Below are positions 13,055 through 22,176 of a stretch of DNA of 64,000 nucleotides, piece by piece. The DNA lies in contig NZ_CP132353.1 in assembly GCF_030758455.1 (NCBI RefSeq), positions 1 to 64,000 of the forward strand, read 5' to 3'. Source of the stretch: Erwinia pyri (GTDB lineage: Bacteria > Pseudomonadota > Gammaproteobacteria > Enterobacterales > Enterobacteriaceae). Made by a program: the position numbers and the translations under genes. The first letter of the stretch is position 1. The number at the start of each line of letters is the position of its first letter. The notes beneath the pieces were generated by a model. The model saw only the letters and a list, made by a program, of their open reading frames with translations. It ran no database searches and had not been told where the DNA came from.

Positions 13055-13996
13055 ATGAAAATGAAAGTGCTGCAGCAGGCCGCGCTGCCTGCTCCTCTGC
13101 TCGCTGCGCTACAGGCTCGTTATAAGGTTGTGGAGTACAGTGCGCTCACCGCAGGCGACTTCAGCGGCATGGCGGGTGATTTTCAGGCGTTGCTGACCAA
13201 TGGCGAAGCCGTGGTGACCCGCGAACTGATCGCCTCGCTGCCCAATCTGGCACTGATCGCCGTATTCGGCGTGGGCTACGACGGGGTGGATATGCAGGCG
13301 GCCACGGAATACAACGTAGCCGTGACGCATACGCCAGACGTGCTGACCGGGGACGTGGCCGATCTGGCGCTCGGCCTGATGCTGGCGACGTCACGGCAGA
13401 TCCCCGCCGCACAGACGTTTATCCAGCAGGGAAAATGGTCACAGGGGAGCTATCCCTGGACGCGAAAAATGTCAGGTTCATCGCTGGGGATTGTAGGGCT
13501 GGGAAGAATAGGGCTGGCTGCGGCTGAACGTGCGCAGGCTTTTGCTATGTCGATTGCGTACTGCAACCGCAGGCCGCTTGATAATGTCGCTTACCGTTAC
13601 GAACCTGATATCGTGGCGCTGGCGGAAACCAGCGATTTTCTGTTGGTTTGCGCCCCGGGCAGCGCCAGTAACCGCCATCTGATCAACCGTGAAGTGCTGG
13701 ATGCGTTGGGCAGCGAAGGTATTCTGATTAACGTAGGGCGCGGAAGTCTGGTGGATGAGCAGGCGCTGATCGCAGCGCTGGATGCCGGAACGCTGGGTGG
13801 TGCAGGGCTGGACGTCTTTAGTCAGGAACCCGAGGTGCCGGAAGCGCTGTATAACCGGCCCAACGTGGTGATCACGCCGCATATGGCCAGCGCAACCTGG
13901 TCAACGCGCCGGGCGATGTCGCAGCTGGTGCTTGATAACGTCGAAGCGTTTTTTGCGGGTTCGCCGCTGGTGACGCCAGTACCCGAATGCCGCTGA
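13055..13996 (+). CDS. D-2-hydroxyacid dehydrogenase (hydroxypyruvate/ketogluconate reductase type)
   Basis: The 313-residue NAD(P)-dependent dehydrogenase has the nucleotide-binding loop GLGRIG at 148-153. The catalytic triad typical of the family is visible as Arg in NVGRGSLVDE, Glu in VFSQEPEVP and His in TPHMASAT. It starts one base after the MFS stop, so the two form a tight pair. The substrate cannot be read from sequence; relatives reduce hydroxypyruvate, glyoxylate or 2-keto acids. Its place suggests processing of the acid brought in by the preceding transporter. Confidence 0.88.
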   Translation: MKMKVLQQAALPAPLLAALQARYKVVEYSALTAGDFSGMAGDFQALLTNGEAVVTRELIASLPNLALIAVFGVGYDGVDMQAATEYNVAVTHTPDVLTGDVADLALGLMLATSRQIPAAQTFIQQGKWSQGSYPWTRKMSGSSLGIVGLGRIGLAAAERAQAFAMSIAYCNRRPLDNVAYRYEPDIVALAETSDFLLVCAPGSASNRHLINREVLDALGSEGILINVGRGSLVDEQALIAALDAGTLGGAGLDVFSQEPEVPEALYNRPNVVITPHMASATWSTRRAMSQLVLDNVEAFFAGSPLVTPVPECR

Positions 13997-14038
13997 TTGC
14001 AGTACCCTTAGCTGGAGAAACGGCTAAGGGTAAGCATT

Positions 14039-15313
14039 ATGACAGAAACACAGCTGACGTTTGATTCACGTAATCATCAACTCACCAATATCAATATCTG
14101 GACCGCAGACAGCCAGTGGCTGGTTTATGACGTGCGGCCCAACGGCGCCACTTTCAGCAGCCTGACCGTGGAACGGGTCAACCTCAGCGGGCAAACGGAA
14201 GTGCTTTATCAGGCTAAAGACGGCGCTCATGTTGGCGTGGTTACTGCCAGCCACGATTTGCCACCCCGCTACGTCTGTATCCACGGGCCGGAACATCCCG
14301 ACAGCCAGTGGAAGTACGATTTTCATCATCGCCGTGGCGTGATTATTCAGCACGGCCATGCCGAAAACCTGGATGCCTGCGACATCACCCCGCCTTTTAC
14401 CGCTGGCGCGCTGCGCGGCGGCTCCCACGTTCATGTTTTCAGCCCCGACGGTTCCCGGCTGAGCTTTACCTATAACGATCATGTGATGCATGAGCTGGAT
14501 GTGAAAGAGGATCTGCGCAACGTCGGCGTCGCCGTGCCGCTGCATGCGGTCTGTCCGGTAAAACATCACCCGCGCGAAGTGGATGGCAGCCATTTCTGCG
14601 TGCTGGTCAGCCAGACAACCTCTGCTCCCACGCCGGGCAGTGACGAGATCAACCGTGCTTATGAAGAAGGCTGGGTGGGGAAAGAGGGATATCTGCGGCA
14701 TGATGGCCACCGTCAGCGTTGGGCGCTGGCCTTTATTGGCGACACGCTGGCTGAAAGTGGCGAAAAGGTGCCGGAGGTGTTTCTGGTCGATCTTCCGGCG
14801 AAGATGGCAGACTACGCGCTGGAAGGCGATGCGCCACTGGCTGGCACAGAAACTCGCTTACCCGCTCCGCCCGCAGGCGTGGTGCAGCGCAGGCTAACCT
14901 GGACGCATCAGCGAGCTTTTCCGGGGCTGGCGACAACGCCGCGCCACTGGTTACGCAGCTCGCCAGACGGGCGGGCCATCGCCTTTCTGATGCGGGATGA
15001 TAACGGCGTGGTTCAGCTCTGGACAGTCTCGCCAACCGGCGGTGAACCGCATCAGATCACCCGCTCAGCCAGCGATATTCAGTCGGCATTCAGCTGGCAT
15101 CCGTCGGGGCGCCAGGTGGCATTGATCAACGATAACAGCGTGATGCTGTGCGACGTTGCAACAGGGAAAATGCACCGGCTGACCGCCAGGACGGATGAAG
15201 CGCCGCTGGCTGATGCGGTGGTCTGCTCCCCCGATGGCCAGCATGTGGCTTATCTGCGCAACGTCGGGGGCTGGCAACAGATCTTTATCGTTAGCGTGGA
15301 TGCGCTCTCTTAA
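14039..15313 (+). CDS. yidR: DUF3748 beta-propeller protein YidR
   Basis: The 424-residue protein has WD40-like/TolB-type beta-propeller repeats, for example VFSPDGSRLSFTYN, LRSSPDGRAIAFL, FSWHPSGRQVALI and CSPDGQHVAYL. It aligns with E. coli YidR. Oligogalacturonate-lyase-like propellers share this fold, but no function is established for YidR. No signal peptide is seen. It is convergent with yidQ (4-bp overlap), as in E. coli, where yidR-yidQ-ibpA lie together. Confidence 0.88.
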   Translation: MTETQLTFDSRNHQLTNINIWTADSQWLVYDVRPNGATFSSLTVERVNLSGQTEVLYQAKDGAHVGVVTASHDLPPRYVCIHGPEHPDSQWKYDFHHRRGVIIQHGHAENLDACDITPPFTAGALRGGSHVHVFSPDGSRLSFTYNDHVMHELDVKEDLRNVGVAVPLHAVCPVKHHPREVDGSHFCVLVSQTTSAPTPGSDEINRAYEEGWVGKEGYLRHDGHRQRWALAFIGDTLAESGEKVPEVFLVDLPAKMADYALEGDAPLAGTETRLPAPPAGVVQRRLTWTHQRAFPGLATTPRHWLRSSPDGRAIAFLMRDDNGVVQLWTVSPTGGEPHQITRSASDIQSAFSWHPSGRQVALINDNSVMLCDVATGKMHRLTARTDEAPLADAVVCSPDGQHVAYLRNVGGWQQIFIVSVDALS

Positions 15314-15687
15314 GGAGAGGGGCGGGAAGGGGCGCTGACTGGCATTGGCGCAGCCTGGGCAAGACTTTCGTTAGTGTGATTCTGCTGCTCGCTGCGCAGT
15401 ACCCGCTCCCGTGGGGAGTCATCCGTACCGTCACTGCCTTTTCTGTAGTAATCCCACGGCAGGAACAGCGTGTCCACTACCGCAGAAAAGGGCAAGTCGA
15501 GCGCCGCCAGCGGGCGCATCACCCAGCCGCTGTTGCTGTCTGCGACCACCGCTGCACCAGCCCGCGTACCGGAATAGTAGCCCTGTTCAGGGCCGGAATG
15601 GGTCATAAAGCTGGAGCACCCGGCGGTGCCAGCAAGTGACAGGCAGGCCAGCAGGCCAGCAAAACGACACTTATTTATTACTATCAT
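15310..15687 (-). CDS. yidQ: YceK/YidQ-family lipoprotein
   Basis: A 125-residue lipoprotein with a basic N-terminus, a hydrophobic stretch and a lipobox LAGTAGC, followed by SSFMTHSG and the family motif LDLPFSAVVDTLFLPWD. It resembles E. coli YidQ. Start choice: the frame opens at GTG 15708, but a GAAGGG ribosome site lies inside that extension. The ATG at 15687 gives a normal signal peptide and nine-base spacing. It is probably anchored in the outer membrane. Its role is unknown. Confidence 0.82.
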   Translation of the reverse strand: MIVINKCRFAGLLACLSLAGTAGCSSFMTHSGPEQGYYSGTRAGAAVVADSNSGWVMRPLAALDLPFSAVVDTLFLPWDYYRKGSDGTDDSPRERVLRSEQQNHTNESLAQAAPMPVSAPSRPSP

Positions 15688-15848
15688 AGTCATCATCCCT
15701 TCAGTCACGGCGAGCCGGTCTGATTGTTATCGTCGCATGCCGGGAATGTCCCGATCGCTCTGTGGCGACTCTTGCACTGGTCCGACGAATTCTTCCCTGA
15801 GTGTATGACATTCACAAGGCAAGGGTTAAAAAATTTGCGTTTTTAGCC

Positions 15849-15876
15849 CTTGAAAGCCTCGTCAGCGTCACCATTT
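15849..15876 (+). promoter_or_regulatory. Sigma-32 (RpoH) heat-shock promoter of ibpA
   Basis: CTTGAAA at 15849-15855 and CACCATTT at 15869-15876, separated by 13 bases, match the RpoH consensus (CTTGAAA, CCCCATNT). The promoter lies about 110 bp before the ibpA start. Confidence 0.8.
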
Positions 15877-15882
15877 TACTAT

Positions 15883-15984
15883 CAAGGTCACAGAGCGTAT
15901 GCCGTCAGGGTACAGCTCAGGGCCTGCGGCCTGTCCATTGTGGAAGGTCTGACTTCTCACTCGCTGAACATCAGGAGTAGTAAA
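15883..15984 (+). ncRNA. ROSE-type RNA thermometer in the ibpA 5' UTR
   Basis: The leader between the RpoH promoter and ibpA ends with TCGCT, an eight-base loop and AGGAG. UCGCU can pair with AGGAG including the G-G mismatch that is the hallmark of ROSE elements (UYGCU opposite the Shine-Dalgarno). Additional stems are possible upstream (GGGCCTGCGGCCTG region). The element would hide the ribosome site at low temperature and open on heating. Confidence 0.75.
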
Positions 15985-16401
15985 ATGCGTAACTTCGATC
16001 TTGCCCCACTCTATCGCTCTTCAATTGGTTTTGACCGTCTGATCAACCTGCTGGAATCTAACCAGGGTCAGAGCAACGGCGGCTACCCTCCCTATAATGT
16101 GGAGCTGGTGGCGGAAAACAAATACCGTATAACCATTGCCGTGGCAGGGTTCGCGCAGAGCGAACTGGATATCACTGCCCATGACAACATGCTCACCGTT
16201 CGCGGCGCTCACCCTGAAGAGCAGCAGGAACGCACCTACCTCTACCAGGGGATCGCCGAGCGTAATTTTGAACGTAAATTCCAGCTGGCGGAACACGTCA
16301 ACGTGCGCGACGCTAAATTAGAAAATGGCCTGCTCTATATCGATCTGGAGCGTGTGGTGCCTGAAGCTAATCAGCCTCGCCGGATTGAAATTCTGAAATA
16401 A
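15985..16401 (+). CDS. ibpA: Small heat shock protein IbpA
   Basis: A 138-residue alpha-crystallin-family chaperone that binds aggregating proteins and passes them to DnaK/ClpB. The N-terminus [19 protein letters not shown], the alpha-crystallin domain (about 35-125) and a C-terminal IxI-type motif (RRIEILK) are present. I chose ATG 15985 because it has AGGAG upstream and is the conserved start; the in-frame extension from 15850 is leader RNA. No ibpB follows: a terminator and avtA come next. A single ibpA is reported for Erwiniaceae. Confidence 0.95.
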   Translation: MRNFDLAPLYRSSIGFDRLINLLESNQGQSNGGYPPYNVELVAENKYRITIAVAGFAQSELDITAHDNMLTVRGAHPEEQQERTYLYQGIAERNFERKFQLAEHVNVRDAKLENGLLYIDLERVVPEANQPRRIEILK

Positions 16402-16417
16402 TTCCGCATCACGCGGG

Positions 16418-16446
16418 AAAAGGGCCGCCTCGCGCGGCCCTTTTTG
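16418..16446 (+). terminator. Intrinsic terminator after ibpA
   Basis: A GGGCCGC / GCGGCCC stem with loop CTCGC is followed by a run of T's. It sits between ibpA and the convergent avtA end. Confidence 0.85.
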
Positions 16447-16449
16447 TTT

Positions 16450-17700
16450 TTATCCTTCCCTGTGCGCCCGCTCAATCTCTTCGGCGAGTATCGCTACGCC
16501 GCGTTCAATTTTATCGCTCTCCGGCACGTAGTTCATGCGCATGCACTGGTGCGGGTGGGGCCACTCCTGCTCCAGACCGGGGAAGAAGAAGTGGCCCGGC
16601 ACCATCAGCACGCCACGCTTTTTCAGCCGCTGATAGAGCACCTCGGTGGAGATCGGCAGGTCTTTAAACCAGAGCCAGAGGAAAATAGCCCCTTCCGGCT
16701 TGTGGATCAGGCAGCGATCTTCCGACAAATAGCGGCGAATAACCGCGATGGTCTGCTCAACCCGCCTCTTATAGAACGGCTTAATCACCTCTTCAGAGAG
16801 CCGCAGCAGATCGCCGCGCTGGATCATCTCATGGGCGATAGCGGGTCCGATGCCGCCAGGTGCCAGACTGATAATGCCGTTCATATTACTGACAGCTGAA
16901 ATTACCTTCTCATCGGCAATAATGATGCCGCAGCGTGCGCCCGGCAGGCCGAGTTTCGACAGGCTCATGCACAGAATGATATTCGGGTTCCACAGCGGGC
17001 GCGCCTCGCTGAAGATAATGCCGGGGAAGGGAACGCCATAAGCGTTATCAATCAGCAGCGGGATCTCATGCTGCTGCGCCAGCACGTCCAGCTTCAGCAG
17101 CTCTTCATCGGTAATAACGTTACCGGTGGGGTTGGTCGGGCGGGAAACGCAAATCAGCCCGGTCTCTTCGGTGATCTGCAGATGTTCAAAATCGACGTGA
17201 TATTTAAACTGTCCCTCTGGCAGCATCTCAATATTGGGGCGCGTGGAGACAAACAGCTCCTCATCCAGCCCCGCATCTGCATAGCCCAGATATTCCGGCG
17301 CCAGCGGGAAGAGTACCCGTTTTTTACTGCCGTCCGCGCGGCGTCCGGCATAGAGATTAAACAGGTAGAAAAAGGCGCTCTGGCTGCCGTTGGTAAGGGC
17401 AATATTTTGCGGCCCAATCTGCCAGCCGAGCCGATCGCGCAGCAGAGTGGAAAGCGACTCCAGCAGCGTGGTTTTACCGCGCGGGCCGTCGTAGTTACAG
17501 AGCGCTTCAGCCAGCTTGCCCTGGTCGTGCATCTCCTGCAGCAGCTGCTGAAAGTAGTCGTTCATTGCAGGGATCTGCGCAGGATTGCCGCCGCCCAGCA
17601 TCACCGCACCCGGCGTGCGTAATCCTTCACCCATATCTTCCATCAGGCGGGCTATGCCTGAATGTTGTGTAAATTTGTCACCGAAGGCGGAAAAGCTCAT
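16450..17700 (-). CDS. avtA: Valine-pyruvate aminotransferase AvtA
   Basis: A PLP-dependent fold-type I transaminase that interconverts valine and alanine with their keto acids. The 416-residue product matches E. coli AvtA (417) across its length. It shows RPTNPTGNV, IDNAYGVPFPG and the PLP lysine K249 in CMSLSKLGLPG. It is convergent with ibpA. A terminator-like hairpin separates it from the upstream ketogluconate operon, so it is probably transcribed separately. Confidence 0.96.
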   Translation of the reverse strand: MSFSAFGDKFTQHSGIARLMEDMGEGLRTPGAVMLGGGNPAQIPAMNDYFQQLLQEMHDQGKLAEALCNYDGPRGKTTLLESLSTLLRDRLGWQIGPQNIALTNGSQSAFFYLFNLYAGRRADGSKKRVLFPLAPEYLGYADAGLDEELFVSTRPNIEMLPEGQFKYHVDFEHLQITEETGLICVSRPTNPTGNVITDEELLKLDVLAQQHEIPLLIDNAYGVPFPGIIFSEARPLWNPNIILCMSLSKLGLPGARCGIIIADEKVISAVSNMNGIISLAPGGIGPAIAHEMIQRGDLLRLSEEVIKPFYKRRVEQTIAVIRRYLSEDRCLIHKPEGAIFLWLWFKDLPISTEVLYQRLKKRGVLMVPGHFFFPGLEQEWPHPHQCMRMNYVPESDKIERGVAILAEEIERAHREG

Positions 17701-17822
17701 AACGTGTTAACTACTTTTTAAATTCGTGTGGGGGTTTACCTTAACGCCAGCCCAGATGGAGTGCAATGCTGCGGCCCATGCCCGCGCCGGGCATCTCCCA
17801 CAGCAGGAGCGGAACGGCAAAG

Positions 17823-17846
17823 CAAAAAGGCCACCGGACGGTGACC
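17823..17846 (-). terminator. Intrinsic terminator of the ketogluconate operon
   Basis: On the minus strand GGTCACC, loop GTCC, GGTGGCC is followed by TTTTT. It lies 25 bp downstream of the ghrB stop. Confidence 0.8.
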
Positions 17847-17870
17847 TCTCTTTTCCGCCAGGGCTGGAAG

Positions 17871-18845
17871 CTATTTAATAATTTGCGGGTTGACGCAGTT
17901 CTTTTCCACTTTCCCGGTCAGCGCAGCGATCAGGTTATCCACCGCATCGCGCGCCATACCATATCGCGTTTCATGCGTAGCCGACCCGATATGGGGTAAA
18001 GCCACCACGTTTGGCAACTTCAGCAGCGGAGACTCTTTTGGCAGCGGCTCTTTTTCAAACACATCCAGCCCTGCGGCATGAAGGGTGCCATCCTGTAACG
18101 CGGCAATCAGCGCCTCTTCATCCACCACCGGACCGCGACCGGCATTGATCAATATTGCGCCCGGCTTCATTTTTGCCAGCTGCTCACGGCCAATCAGGTG
18201 GTGCGTCTCTTTGGTCAGCGGCAGGCTGATGCAGAGGAAGTCAGACTCTTTCAGCAGCGTATCGAGATCGCACCAGGTGGCGCCAAAACGCTGCTCAGCC
18301 TCTTCATGGTGCTTACGTGCGTTATAGAGGATCGGCATGCTGAAGCCGAGGTTAGCACGCTGAGCCAGCGCCAGACCAATGCGGCCCATCCCCAGAATAC
18401 CAAGTTTTTTATGGTGGACGTCGGTGCCAAACCAGTCGGCGCCGATGTTGCTCTGCCACTCTCCCGCCTTGACGCGTTCAGCTACTTCCGTCACGCGGCG
18501 TGCGGTGGTCAGCACCAGCGCCATCATGGTATCGGCCACGGTTTCGGTCAGGACGGTTGGCGTATGCATCAGGATCACATCGCGATCGTTCAGGGCGGCG
18601 ATATCAAAGTTATCCACGCCAACGGAGACGCTGGAAGCCGCACGCAGGCGGGGTGCTTTAGTCAGGAAGTCCGCATCAACTTTACCGCCGGAACCCAGCA
18701 TCCCTTCCGCCTGTTGAAATGCATCGGCATGCTGGCTCACCGTTTCAGGGGTCAGGCCGTTAACTTCCGTCACGGTAAAATGCTCATCGAGTTTAGCGCG
18801 CAGATCTTCCGGTAATTTCTTATACAGCACCACAGAAGGTTTCAT
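17871..18845 (-). CDS. ghrB: 2-ketogluconate / glyoxylate-hydroxypyruvate reductase GhrB (KguD role)
   Basis: A 324-residue D-2-hydroxyacid dehydrogenase, the same length as E. coli GhrB and closely similar from MKPSV to the NCVNP C-terminus. It has [13 protein letters not shown] for NAD(P) binding, Arg in [13 protein letters not shown], Glu in VFEKEPLP and His in [16 protein letters not shown]. It is the last gene of a ptxS-kguE-kguK-kguT-ghrB cluster. In pseudomonads the gene in this position is kguD, a 2-ketogluconate-6-phosphate reductase. I infer that it fills that role here, with general glyoxylate/hydroxypyruvate reductase activity also possible. Confidence 0.9.
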   Translation of the reverse strand: MKPSVVLYKKLPEDLRAKLDEHFTVTEVNGLTPETVSQHADAFQQAEGMLGSGGKVDADFLTKAPRLRAASSVSVGVDNFDIAALNDRDVILMHTPTVLTETVADTMMALVLTTARRVTEVAERVKAGEWQSNIGADWFGTDVHHKKLGILGMGRIGLALAQRANLGFSMPILYNARKHHEEAEQRFGATWCDLDTLLKESDFLCISLPLTKETHHLIGREQLAKMKPGAILINAGRGPVVDEEALIAALQDGTLHAAGLDVFEKEPLPKESPLLKLPNVVALPHIGSATHETRYGMARDAVDNLIAALTGKVEKNCVNPQIIK

Positions 18846-18868
18846 TCTCGTCTCCCTTTGAATTGAGG

Positions 18869-18888
18869 AACGGGCCAGCTGGCCCGTT
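18869..18888. repeat. 20-bp palindrome between kguT and ghrB
   Basis: A perfect palindrome with arms AACGGGCCAG / CTGGCCCGTT lies in the 51-bp gap between the transporter stop and the ghrB start. It may stabilise the upstream mRNA or lower readthrough into ghrB. Confidence 0.7.
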
Positions 18889-18896
18889 TTGCATTT

Positions 18897-20180
18897 TTAA
18901 GCGTGTTTAGCGCCGCGGGGCATCGGGGGCTGATTGTTCTCCGCTGGCTTGACGATAAGTGTAAGCCAGACCGAAATCAGCAGAGAGCCCCCCATAAAGA
19001 TATAGGAAGCTGAAGGGCTGCCGGTCGCGCCGTTCAGGTAACCTACCACCCAGGAGCCCAGGAATGAACCCAGCGCACCCATCGCATTGATCAGCGCCAT
19101 CGCGCCGCCAGCCACGTTCCGCGGCAGCATCTCCGGAATAATGGCGAAGAACGGCCCGTAAGGGGCATACATGGCGGCACCGGCAATCACCAGCAGCGTA
19201 AAGGAGAGCCAGAAATGATTCGCTCCTACCAGATAAGAGCCTAAAAACGCCAGCGCGCCAACCAGCAGCAGCGGCCAGACAAACAGCTTACGGTTTTGTA
19301 ACTTATCCGATGCCCAGGAGACCACAATCATCGCCACGGTGGCCGCCAGATAAGGTACCGCAGAGAGCCAGCCCGCTTCTACCATCCCCATCTGTGAGCC
19401 GCCGCGTAAAATAGAAGGCAGCCAGAGCACAAAACCGTACACGCCAATGCTCCAGGTGAAATACTGCACGCACAAAATGATGACGTTGCGGGACTTAAAC
19501 GCCTCGCTGTAGTTGCGTACCGCCTTGATATTTTCCTGCTCTTTCTGCAACTGTGCCTGTAGCGCAGCTTTCTCTTCGTTGCTCAACCATTTAGCCTGAG
19601 CCGGTTTGTCCTGCACCATAAACCACCAGGCGATCGCCCAGATAACCGCCGGGATCCCTTCAAAAATGAACATTTCGCGCCAGCCGAACGCTTCAATCAG
19701 GTAGCCAGAGACCACTGACATCCAGAGTACGGTAACCGGATTACCCAGGATCAGGAAGGTGTTCGCCCGGGAGCGCTCCGACTTGGTAAACCAGTTACTG
19801 ATGTAAATCAGCATGGCGGGCATCACTGCGGCTTCAACCACCCCAAGCACAAAGCGGATCGCGGCCAGCATCGGAATATTGCTGACCATGCCGGTCAGCG
19901 AAGCGCAGACGCCCCAGAGTATCAGGCAGACAAACACCAGTTTCTTTACGCTACGGCGTTCAGCATAGATGGCGCCGGGGATCTGGAAAAAGAAGTAGCC
20001 GAGGAAGAAGAGGGCGCCCAGCAGCGAAGACATGCCTTTGGTAATGCCGAGATCGTCATTAATGCCTGCTGCCGAGGCGAAGCTGAAGTTCGCCCTGTCC
20101 AGATACGCCAGACTGTAAGTGATAAACACGATGGGCATAATATACCACCAGCGTTTAGGCGCGATTGTCTGCTTGTTCAT
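18897..20180 (-). CDS. kguT: MFS 2-ketogluconate transporter KguT-like
   Basis: A 427-residue major facilitator with about 12 membrane segments and the ACS-family start (IVFITYSLAYLDRANFSFASAAG). It also has the conserved loop WFTKSERSRANTFLILG. It sits between a PfkB kinase and a ketoacid reductase in the order known from Pseudomonas kguEKTD. I therefore assign 2-ketogluconate uptake; the class is clear from sequence and the substrate comes from context. Confidence 0.85.
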   Translation of the reverse strand: MNKQTIAPKRWWYIMPIVFITYSLAYLDRANFSFASAAGINDDLGITKGMSSLLGALFFLGYFFFQIPGAIYAERRSVKKLVFVCLILWGVCASLTGMVSNIPMLAAIRFVLGVVEAAVMPAMLIYISNWFTKSERSRANTFLILGNPVTVLWMSVVSGYLIEAFGWREMFIFEGIPAVIWAIAWWFMVQDKPAQAKWLSNEEKAALQAQLQKEQENIKAVRNYSEAFKSRNVIILCVQYFTWSIGVYGFVLWLPSILRGGSQMGMVEAGWLSAVPYLAATVAMIVVSWASDKLQNRKLFVWPLLLVGALAFLGSYLVGANHFWLSFTLLVIAGAAMYAPYGPFFAIIPEMLPRNVAGGAMALINAMGALGSFLGSWVVGYLNGATGSPSASYIFMGGSLLISVWLTLIVKPAENNQPPMPRGAKHA

Positions 20181-20226
20181 AGGTGTACCCTCTGTTGAGG
20201 CTGTATGAGTGTCGATTATAAGTGGC

Positions 20227-21180
20227 TCAGAAATCGCCCAGTTCAGCGCGCGTGGGCAGCCCTTCGCTGTCGCCGATCACCTGGATGGCCAGTGAACCAA
20301 TTTTGTTGCCGCGCCGGATAGCTTCGGGCAGCGTTTTGCCTTCAAGCAAAGCACTGATCACGCCAACGGCAAAGCCATCGCCCGCGCCAACCGTGTCCAC
20401 CACGTTGTCTGTTTTAATCGCTTCCACCTGGCCTTTTTCGCCCTCAGCGGTTTTATACCAGGCACCGTCGCAGCCGGTTTTCACAATCACCGCCTTCACG
20501 CCCCGCTCCAGATAGAAATCAGCAATCGCTTCAGGCCGATCGTGGCCGGTTAATATCTTTCCTTCGCTGATACCGGGTAAAACCCAGTCCGCAAAGCTGG
20601 CCAGCGTATTCAGCTGTTTCACCATTTCACGCTCGTTCGGCCAGAGCACCGGGCGAAGATTGGGATCGAAGGAGATGGTTTTCCCCATCTCCTTCATCTC
20701 TTTTGCTGCATGCTTAGAGAGCGCAAGGGAAGTTTCGGAGAGAGCCGCCGCCACGCCGCTCAGATGCAGATGGCGAGCCGAGCCAAAATAGTCACGGTTG
20801 AAGTCGTCTGGCGAAAGATGGCTGGCGGCCGAGCCTTTGCGGAAATACTCCACCAGCGGATCGGAACCGTCCTCCACTTTGGATTTCAGCTGAAAGCCGG
20901 TGGCGTAGCGTGAGTCGGTGGTCACCTGACGACGATCGACCTGCTCCTTTTCCAGCTGTTGCAGGGTAAAGCGGCCAAAAGAGTCATCACCGACCCGGCT
21001 GACCCAGCCCACCTTCAGGCCCAGTCTCGCCAGTCCAATAGCCACGTTCAGCTCTGCCCCGGCAATACGCTTCACAAACTGCTCCGCCGCTGCCAGATCG
21101 CCCGGCTGGGTGGCGACAAACATCGCCATCGCTTCGCCGATGGTGATGGCGTCCAGCGGGCCGTTTTCATGCAGACTCAT
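20227..21180 (-). CDS. kguK: PfkB-family 2-ketogluconokinase KguK-like
   Basis: A 317-residue ribokinase/PfkB-family kinase. It has the N-terminal GAELNVAIGLARLGLKVGWVSRVG signature region and the C-terminal DTVGAGDGFAVG motif with the catalytic Asp. It resembles KdgK (2-keto-3-deoxygluconate kinase). The kguE-kguK-kguT order and the four-base overlap with kguE (ATGA) favour 2-ketogluconate as substrate, giving 2-keto-6-phosphogluconate. A KDG kinase role is the alternative. Confidence 0.85.
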   Translation of the reverse strand: MSLHENGPLDAITIGEAMAMFVATQPGDLAAAEQFVKRIAGAELNVAIGLARLGLKVGWVSRVGDDSFGRFTLQQLEKEQVDRRQVTTDSRYATGFQLKSKVEDGSDPLVEYFRKGSAASHLSPDDFNRDYFGSARHLHLSGVAAALSETSLALSKHAAKEMKEMGKTISFDPNLRPVLWPNEREMVKQLNTLASFADWVLPGISEGKILTGHDRPEAIADFYLERGVKAVIVKTGCDGAWYKTAEGEKGQVEAIKTDNVVDTVGAGDGFAVGVISALLEGKTLPEAIRRGNKIGSLAIQVIGDSEGLPTRAELGDF

Positions 21181-21926
21181 GGTTTTTCCTCTCGCAACAG
21201 TTCAACGTAATGGCGGGTCACCGCGACCAGATCGTCACCTTCCAGCGGGAATTCGATGCCGCGTGGCACACCGGCAGGCAGCAGCGCCAGCGTTTGCCGC
21301 CACAGATTATCAGCCTCGTCCAGGGCAACAGCATGCCAGCCATTTCCATCACTGCGGGCCGCTTTCACGTGGATATAGCTGACGTATGGACTGAGACACT
21401 CTGCGGCTGCAATCGGGTCGTCGCCTACCCACAGCCAGTTGCCCATATCGAACGTCATGCTGGTTCCCGTTGCGCCGCCGTCCTGGAAATAGCTCTTCAG
21501 CGCGGTGAGTTTGCCGCATTCAGTCTGATCGTTCTCTACCACCAGTTGAAAGGACTGACCGGCCAGTTTTTCGCGCAGAGCGGCACAATCAGTGCCGGGA
21601 CGGTAATCTCCCAGAGAATATTTTAGTCGCTGGGCCGCTAATTGCCCGGCCTCAGCAAAATGGCGATCGAGGTCAGGGTTGAGTTCACCCGCTTCGGTAA
21701 ACAGCGCTTCCGGCATGGAATAGAACGCAACCAGCCCCGCTTCAGCGATGGTTTTACCCAGCGCGGAAAGGTTTTCCAGCTCTTTCTCGTTAAAGAGTTC
21801 GCGACGAATTTCCACGCCGTCTGCGCCAGCGGCGGCCACGGTCGGTATCACCGCCTGCTGGCCGCCCAGCGCGGCGATCTGCTCGCGGCCATAGGCCGCC
21901 GTTACCACTATCACTTTACTTTTCAT
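21177..21926 (-). CDS. kguE: KguE-like sugar isomerase/epimerase (TIM barrel)
   Basis: A 249-residue xylose-isomerase-like TIM-barrel protein. It has VEIRRELFNEKELENL near residue 40, FDMGNWLWVGDDPI near 165 and a C-terminal VPRGIEFPLEG. It is first in the kguEKT-ghrB operon, has GAGGATCCG before the ATG, and overlaps kguK by four bases. KguE homologues occur in Pseudomonas 2-ketogluconate operons. Their exact reaction is not settled. Confidence 0.82.
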   Translation of the reverse strand: MKSKVIVVTAAYGREQIAALGGQQAVIPTVAAAGADGVEIRRELFNEKELENLSALGKTIAEAGLVAFYSMPEALFTEAGELNPDLDRHFAEAGQLAAQRLKYSLGDYRPGTDCAALREKLAGQSFQLVVENDQTECGKLTALKSYFQDGGATGTSMTFDMGNWLWVGDDPIAAAECLSPYVSYIHVKAARSDGNGWHAVALDEADNLWRQTLALLPAGVPRGIEFPLEGDDLVAVTRHYVELLREEKP

Positions 21927-21973
21927 CGGATCCTCCAGGCTCAGGGTGGCCTCGACGTTATAAAAACGTTAAA

Positions 21974-21987
21974 TGGAACCGGTTCCA
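21974..21987. promoter_or_regulatory. PtxS-type operator upstream of kguE
   Basis: TGGAACCGGTTCCA is a perfect 14-bp palindrome 48 bp upstream of the kguE start. The known PtxS operator in Pseudomonas is TGAAACCGGTTTCA, which differs by one base per half-site. The adjacent LacI-family gene is the likely binder. Confidence 0.8.
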
Positions 21988-22089
21988 ATGCAAAGGGGCA
22001 GAGTACGAATTTATGATCGCGCTCACGATGCAGACAATTAATTCCAGGGGATGGTCTGAAAAGAAGGGGGGAGAGCCAGTGAAAAGCGG

Positions 22090-22131
22090 TGTTGCTGGTG
22101 AAAGGTTCCGGATAACCTTAACAAGCAGCAG
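22090..22131. repeat. Imperfect inverted repeat downstream of the LacI-family gene
   Basis: AAGGTT-CCGGAT-AACCTT at 22102-22119 is flanked by GTTGCTG and CAGCAGC, making a longer imperfect stem. It may end the ptxS transcript or be a second regulator site. No T-run is present. Confidence 0.4.
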
Positions 22132-22176
22132 CTAAGGGAGTCCGCTTAATCAGGTCGCCCGGCAGGTAAAAACTAA

